A DNA stretch of 64,000 bases, from NCBI GenBank assembly GCA_024803745.1, contig JANJXV010000152.1, positions 1,477,501 through 1,541,500 on the forward strand. Direction: 5' to 3'. Numbering within the stretch: the stretch's first letter is position 1; each line of letters begins with the position of its first letter. Made by a program: the position numbers and the translations under genes. Source of the DNA: Megascapheus bottae. Its lineage: Eukaryota > Chordata > Mammalia > Rodentia > Geomyidae. This document shows, piece by piece, positions 58,387 to 64,000 of this stretch. Under the pieces are notes generated by a model. That model was given only the letters and a program-made list of their open reading frames with translations, was not told the origin of the DNA and did not search any database.

Positions 58387-59485
58387 TTTTTCACTTTACC
58401 ATTTTTTATTGTAATTAGTAAAAGGGTTACATGATATTTGCCAGATAGAAAGTGCATTAATTCACATACATTGATACCTTTTCATATGTCTTGGTACCCA
58501 TTACCCCCCCACACTCCCCACCCGTCTTGGTTTTCCCCCCTTCCCTATCAAATTTCAAATAACCAAATACAAATAAATTCAATATATCAGATAACAAAGT
58601 GAGATACTGTAACAATATGAGATAACCAAGGGACAGCAAAGGAGATGAGAGACAACATAGTACATTAAGGACAACAATCATTCGTTATATGGCTTTTGTT
58701 TCAATAGCCTGGAGGTCCTTTCAATTAGCCTCATACTAAATGGCCTTATGTATCAAGGTTTTGCTTTATTGCAAATCTCTGCTAGTAGTGCCCAAGATTT
58801 CTACTGATTATGACGAATGAGGGAAACCATTGAGCCTAAGTTCCTTTGAGTCTGGCTTACTTCACTTAATATGATTTTTTCTAAGTCTTTCCATTTCCTA
58901 ACAAATGGGGCGATGTCATTCTTTCTGACAGCAGCATAGAATTCCATTGTGTACAAACACCACATCTTGTTGATCTACTCATCAACTGAGGGACATCTAG
59001 GTTGGTTCCATATCTTTGCTATGGTGAATAGTGCTGCAATGAACATTGATGTGCTAGTGGATTTAGTATGTCCTTGTTTCTGGATGGTTGGGTAAATGCC
59101 AAGTAGTGGAATTGCTGGGTCATAGGGGAGTTCTATGTATAGCCTTTTGAGGCACTGCCACACTGCTTTCCATAGTGGTTGAGCGAGTTTGTACTCCCAC
59201 CAACTGAGTAGTATTGATCCCTCCTGTCCACATCCACTCCAGCATCTGTTATTATTCGTTTTCCTGATCCTGGCCATTCTAACTGGAGTGAGGTGGAATC
59301 TTAGAGTTGTTTTGATTTGCATTTCCTTTTTGACCAGAGATGTTGAGCATTTCTTCATGTGTCTATAGGCCATTTTTGTTTCTTCTTCAGAGAAAACTCT
59401 CTTTAAGTCTTTGGCCCATTTTTAATGGGATGGTTGTTACTTTGGAGATTAGTTTTGGAGTGGTTCAACTTTTTGTGTTATTGAT
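58387..59485 (-). mobile_element. 5'-truncated LINE-1 between long direct repeats
   Basis: About 1.1 kb: 3' UTR and ORF2 C-terminal part on the minus strand. The frame 59373-58975 (132 codons) keeps [12 protein letters not shown], but the cysteine motif is damaged (Ser and Tyr replace the conserved His and last Cys). The 5' truncation point shares ATAT with the target, a short microhomology. Confidence 0.93.
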
Positions 59486-59674
59486 ATATCTCAGGCATTA
59501 TTGTATCTTGAATTAATATGCAGAGATTGGACAACAGCATAGCAAGTTATGAAATCTGTTTTTCTTGTCTACATTGAGGGAAAGGAATAGTTCACAAGAT
59601 GCAGAAGCGAAGATTTCAACGGCAAATGCTGTGCATGTCTAGCTTATAAAAAGCACTTTCTTTTCTTTTCTTTT
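59486..59674. repeat. 189-base direct repeat, right copy
   Basis: Partner of 58198-58386; followed by a TTTTC-rich run. Confidence 0.95.
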
Positions 59675-59706
59675 CTTTTCCTTTCTTTCCTTTCCTTTTC
59701 TTCTTC

Positions 59707-59893
59707 TTCTGTCAGTCCTGGGGCTTAAACTCAGGGCCTGAACACTTTCCTTGGGTTTTCTCAAGTTTAGCCCTCTGCCACTTGAGTCACAGTGCCACTA
59801 CGGGATTTTCTACTTATGTGGTACTGAGGAATCAAACCCAGATCTTCATAGATGCTAGGCAAGCACTCTACCACTTGGCCAAACTTCCAACCT
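59707..59893 (-). mobile_element. IDL-Geo SINE
   Basis: Minus-strand full-length copy. Confidence 0.87.
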
Positions 59894-60129
59894 CAATATA
59901 GTATTTATAAATAGTCATCATCATCATATCAAAATATCCTTTCTCCTATAAAGAATGAACACTTATGTATGTGTGTAATGCTTTGTTTTTATTTCACCAT
60001 TACTTCTGTGATTTTCCCACCTGCATTTTTTACAGATGACAGCACAGATGTTCATCAGGGAAAAATAATAGATTAGGATCCAGAAACCTATCAACGTCCT
60101 TGTAGATCAATGTCAAAAATATTTGTGCA

Positions 60130-60318
60130 ATGGGGTGGGAATTTGATCTAGTGATAGAGTGCTTTGCTACCACACGAAAGGCTAAGGCTGATTCCTCGGT
60201 ACCACATACATAGAAAATGCTGTAAGTGGTGCTGTGGCTCGGTGGGACAGCTATATCCTAAAGAAAGCCCAGGAACAATGCTCAGGGTCTGAGTTCAAGC
60301 CCCAAGACTATCAAAAAA
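60130..60318 (+). mobile_element. IDL-Geo SINE
   Basis: Plus-strand copy with changes in the A-box area. Confidence 0.8.
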
Positions 60319-61076
60319 ATGTGCAAGGGGCAAAATGGAGGCTGAGAAGGCACTGTGAAGCAAAATGGCTTGTGCATGATGAGGGGAATAGTGACAGTTA
60401 AGGTTGGATCTTACGTAAGAAAGGCTCTTTGTGTCTGAGACCAGGCTGGTAGCTGGGCCAGGTTAAAGACATTGGGATTTGACCAACAAGGTGTGCTGTT
60501 TACTGCAACCCCATGTATATTGTGAGGTGGGAGTGGAGATTGCAGCTTCCAGTATCTCCTGGGGGAGGTCTTCTGTGAGCAAGGAGCTTTGGTCTTTGGG
60601 CCCTGAGAGGTGACCCTACCTCGTCACAATGGAATAGAATATGGAACCCTGGTAACCAAGCCACTGTATCTGACAACCAGCTCAAGCCAGCTCACTTGGA
60701 CTGTGGCTCAGGAACAAGAAAGATGTTCCTGTGCTGTTGCCAAAGGTCAGGAGACTCGGTATCAGGCATGAAACATCTGGATACCTCACTGGATGATGTA
60801 GATCCTGGATCAGTGCCAAGCCACGAATCCAGTATATCAGGCCTTTCTCTAGGAAGGTAGCCTGGAAAATCCAGGGCAACTCAAATGAGGCATATTCCTG
60901 AGAGGAAATCTAGGTGACCCCATCAACCTCCCCACACACTACAACCTTCTTGTTGCTTTCAAGTGTCTATACTGAGATGACACTTTGTGGTGTTTTCAAT
61001 CTACTCTATCCCAATTCCTCAATGTGAAGTGGGCTCCCATTTCTATGTTTGAAGATCCATTGTTTTTGCCACCATA
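60319..61076. other. unassigned unique sequence
   Basis: No repeat recognised. It may be upstream sequence of the RasGEF-N-like remnant. Confidence 0.4.
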
Positions 61077-61242
61077 GTGTGATAGTGAGTCAGCTCAGAC
61101 TTTGAATGAGCCTTGTAACCTATGGGTCCTGGAGGAAGGCCTATTGGAGATGCTGCTGATAAAGCTGATCCCTGCCTACCAGAAAGGTGATCTCTTTTAT
61201 GTGGGAAATTTCCTGCACAATTTCAGTGAGGTACAATGTAGC
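61077..61242 (+). pseudogene. possible RasGEF-N (RalGDS-like) exon remnant
   Basis: Open stretch of about 54 codons ending in TGA. It includes LWVLEEGLLEMLLIKLIPAY and KGDLFYVGNFLHNF, which resembles the start of the RasGEF N-terminal domain of RalGDS-family exchange factors (a 'gtLe-LV--LvPaf---dl-yv--FL-tyr' pattern). The usual following block (ATTQQVLDLL type) is not found downstream, and a stop precedes the stretch, so if the assignment holds it is an exon relic. The similarity is judged from memory of the family pattern and is weak. Confidence 0.35.
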
Positions 61243-61700
61243 AGTTGCTGGAAATTCTCTTGAAAAAGTGAGTGTTCCCCCTCCAAACCCAGGCTTACTC
61301 AGCCCCTCCTGGCCGAGTCTTGGAATACTTGGTACCTCTCTGAGCCTGTTTTTTTTCATTGCGGTGTTTACAGGGGAGCTAAGCATGACTCAAGTGCACA
61401 AGTTGGCTACATTATTAGGACTGGGCCACCATGCCATTTCATTTCCCTCACAAGTTACTGGAGTCTCAGCAGTGTGCTTATTAAGAAGTTGGATTACAGG
61501 CATGAGTGAGTGCCACCTGATTGCAGCCCTCACCTAGGTGAGGTCCTAGGAAATCCCATTTCCCAGGAGGAAATAATGTTTTAAGTAGCAGTGGCGGAGG
61601 CCTGTGAAATACTGGAGACAAAGGAAAGACTAGGGAATGAATCACTTCCGAGCCATCAGGGAGGGATTGTGTTAGCTTTGCCTGTTAAATCCCAAAGCAT
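61243..61700. other. unassigned unique sequence
   Basis: Low-stop frames on both strands (plus 61187-61537, minus 61141-61386) with no recognised domain. Confidence 0.4.
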
Positions 61701-61930
61701 TTACATTTTGATGTGTAGTCCACTGCTTGAACCCAGGCTGAGTGCCATCCCTTTGGTTTTCAATGATTACCATTTTACCATTTGAGCCATAGGCCTAGTT
61801 TTGGCTTTTTGCTGCCTAACTGAAGACAAGTGCCTTTAGACTTTTCCTCACTAGACTGGCTTTCAACTGTGATCCTTAGATCTCAGCGTACTGAGTTGCT
61901 AAGATGAGAGGCATGAGCCATTGGCGTATT
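61701..61930 (-). mobile_element. B1-Geo SINE, old
   Basis: Minus-strand copy with substitutions (gatcttagatctcagcgtact type block). Confidence 0.7.
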
Positions 61931-62204
61931 TACTTTGGACAGATGTATAGAGGCCTCTTAGCAGAATTTTCATTAGCCTATAGACATATCTCATTTAGGT
62001 AGCTTTATATGCCTGCCCGGGATTTAGTTAGCCCTGTACTTGTCTTGTTAGCTCCACATTGGAAAACCATAGAGTTGACTTCCTTCTCTCCTTCCATCGC
62101 TACAGATCCATGCACCATAACTGGGAGGAAGATGAGCAAGTAAAGAAGTAAGCAGGGTTACACAGAAATAGAATATCTGTCATGTAAAACTGGGTATATT
62201 TTTT

Positions 62205-62432
62205 ATTGGTCATGAGATTTTAAACTCTGGGCCTGGGTGGTGTCACTGAGCTCTTCAGCTAAAGGCTTTCACTCTATCCCTTGAACCATAGCACAAATTC
62301 CGTTTTTTCTGGTGGTTAATTGGGGATAAGATTCCCACAGTCTTTTTTGCCTGAGCTGGCTTTGACCCCTTCCTCATATCTCAGCATCTTGAGTAGTTAG
62401 ACTTGCAGGCATAAGCCACCATGCCCACCTAA
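62205..62432 (-). mobile_element. B1-Geo SINE
   Basis: Minus-strand copy, catgagattttaaactctgg to ataagccaccatgcccacc. Confidence 0.82.
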
Positions 62433-62552
62433 AAACTGGGTATTTTTGAGGCACCTAATCAAAGCACAATCTTCTTGTTTGCACATCACTTGTGATTTCC
62501 ACCAGGTCTTGAGGTTGGGACTTCAGTGGATGTTACATAACACAGTTGTAGG

Positions 62553-62752
62553 CCCCCCGGGGTTTGGCCTATTAGTAGAGTGCTAGGGTAGCATGCACGG
62601 AGTTCCAGGTTGATTGCTCAGTACCACAAATATAGAAGAAAAAACACATGCTGGTTGTAGTGCTATGGCTCAAGTGACAGAGTGCTAGCTTTGAGGAAAA
62701 AGCCCAAGGACAGCGACCAGGCCCTAAGTTCAAGCCCCATGACCACAAAAAA
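62553..62752 (+). mobile_element. IDL-Geo SINE
   Basis: Plus-strand copy with damaged boxes; supplies the first codons of the open frame noted next. Confidence 0.8.
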
Positions 62753-63239
62753 AATACATAACAGAGTTGTGAGTGTGATTGGGAGTGTGGACACTCATGG
62801 ATTACAGCTAGGGCTGTGTGCAGAAAGTCAGATCCTGTGGGGAAACAACCTTCTCACTACCTATGACATTGAGTATTTTAGAGGATTGTTTCTCAGAAGA
62901 TTCTGGAATCGAGGTGTAAACCTCATCCTGTTCTCCGATGTCTCTTTCCTCCTCCCAGCATACAAGTGCACATCTCTGCAGGACAGCCACAGCATTAGAG
63001 TCCTAAAAGAAATGGGCTTTGGTAGAAGGCTCAGGATGGAGAGAAAAGGCTCTCACTTTCCTTGTCCCCAATGTGCCCGCAGCATTATATGTTCCATCTT
63101 AACGATGTGGATGGACTTCTACCGCAGTGATTTCTATGAGTGCAAGAACTGCCACACCCTGACAAAATTCAAGCTCTCTATAAGGCTCCGTATGCCAACC
63201 TCAGAGCTGCTCTTCCACTTACACATCCCTTTTGAGTAG
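62753..63239 (+). other. open frame of unknown origin
   Basis: Continues an open frame that begins in the SINE (62682) to a stop at 63237-63239; about 160 codons lie outside the SINE. It contains two Cys pairs, CPQC and CKNC, about 33 residues apart, which could be a zinc site or chance. No start, splice site or homologue is recognised. It may be a pseudogene piece, since the beginning is repeat-derived. Confidence 0.3.
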
Positions 63240-64000
63240 GGGAAGAATGCATAACCAGTAAGACCAAAAAGAGAAGAAGTCCTAGTGTGGGCACCTCAGT
63301 GACTGTGAGTAGGAAACTCACCTGGTATAGGTACTGGTTGGCCCTTACTTCTCCCCAGCTTGGCAAATTGCCCTTTATGGTTAGTGTCAGCCAGGTAATG
63401 TCTGTTCTCTGTTTGAAATGACTCAGGAATAAGCACTCATTAGAAAGACCCTACATCTCCTCAGTATTCAGTCCAAACTCCAATTCTACAGCTTCCTCCA
63501 TTAGAGCCTCATGGAAGTTGAGTGACACTTCAGCTTGCAGAGTTCACTCTTAGAATGCTGTACCTATTTTCATTCTTAGGTTTGGTAGAAGAGCTTCTCC
63601 TGAACTCCAGATGAAAAACCCACCGGTGGAACTGGTGACTGATGGAGATGGAGAGTCATCACTGCACTCCAGAAAGCATGGGCTTCCTGTAGAAAACACC
63701 TAACTGGTTTGCAGTCCTGTGGATATAGTTTGTGCTCTGAACCCCACATGTGACACAGTTGAACATGCAGACACTCTGGAGGAAGAAAAAAGGAGGCACA
63801 TTTCCTTCCCTTTGCTTTCACAGTGCACCCAGAGTCAGTCCACGTGAGTCAGAGCCACACTCCACTTACTGTGCAGGCTAAAGGGCCACCGGCTGTGCTC
63901 ATGGAAAGTGTTCCCAGCTTATGTGTGGTTGAAGCAGTAAGTGCAGTCTCAATACTGTATTCACTGGAGGAAAACGAAACAATCCTCACAGAATATCCAG
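63240..64000. other. unassigned unique sequence
   Basis: No repeat or gene recognised to the window end. Confidence 0.45.

Overview
This is mammalian, almost certainly rodent, non-coding and accessory DNA. The diagnostic signal is a very abundant dimeric SINE with a tRNA-Ala/ID-like left half and a distinctive right half; it matches IDL-Geo, a family known from geomyoid rodents (kangaroo rats, pocket mice, pocket gophers). A second abundant SINE has a 7SL/B1-like left half joined to the same Geo-type right half and is called B1-Geo here for convenience. I cannot name the species. I see no intact host protein-coding gene and no functional RNA gene; nearly all long open frames are repeat-derived.

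Layout. 0-6.2 kb: SINEs, two inverted copies of a protein-kinase-like pseudogene segment and a CCAAT-rich promoter-like stretch. 6.2-8 kb: a LINE-1 3' half with clear target-site duplications. 9.1-13.05 kb: a type 2 vomeronasal receptor (V2R) pseudogene on the minus strand (exons 3, 4 and 6 recognisable). 13-28 kb: layered LINE-1 copies of several ages with nested SINEs, including a twin-primed inverted L1. 28-38 kb: SINEs, microsatellites, a 600-base homopurine tract and some unassigned unique sequence. 38.7-41.1 kb: a 5'-truncated L1 on the minus strand.

41.77-49.41 kb: a degraded class II endogenous retrovirus on the minus strand with both LTRs, a Lys-type primer site, gag with a betaretroviral matrix, a dUTPase and G-patch in the protease region, RT with YMDD, RNase H, an integrase with an intact DX35E triad, and an env of gamma-retroviral (type D) style whose surface subunit is almost wholly deleted. 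51.3-53.6 kb: a C2H2 zinc-finger pseudogene built of alternating finger types, split by a solo class II LTR carrying three enhancer-like repeats. 53.6-64 kb: SINEs, microsatellites, an L1 flanked by 189-base direct repeats, a possible RasGEF-N exon remnant and unassigned unique sequence.

A V2R pseudogene beside a zinc-finger pseudogene in repeat-dense DNA resembles the V2R/zinc-finger clusters of other rodent genomes (inference). No operon-like or new enzymatic system is evident. The most unusual items are the mosaic provirus, the long direct repeats around an L1, the inverted-dimer SINE composite and the repeat-bearing solo LTR. Coordinates of old repeats are approximate to about 10-20 bases.
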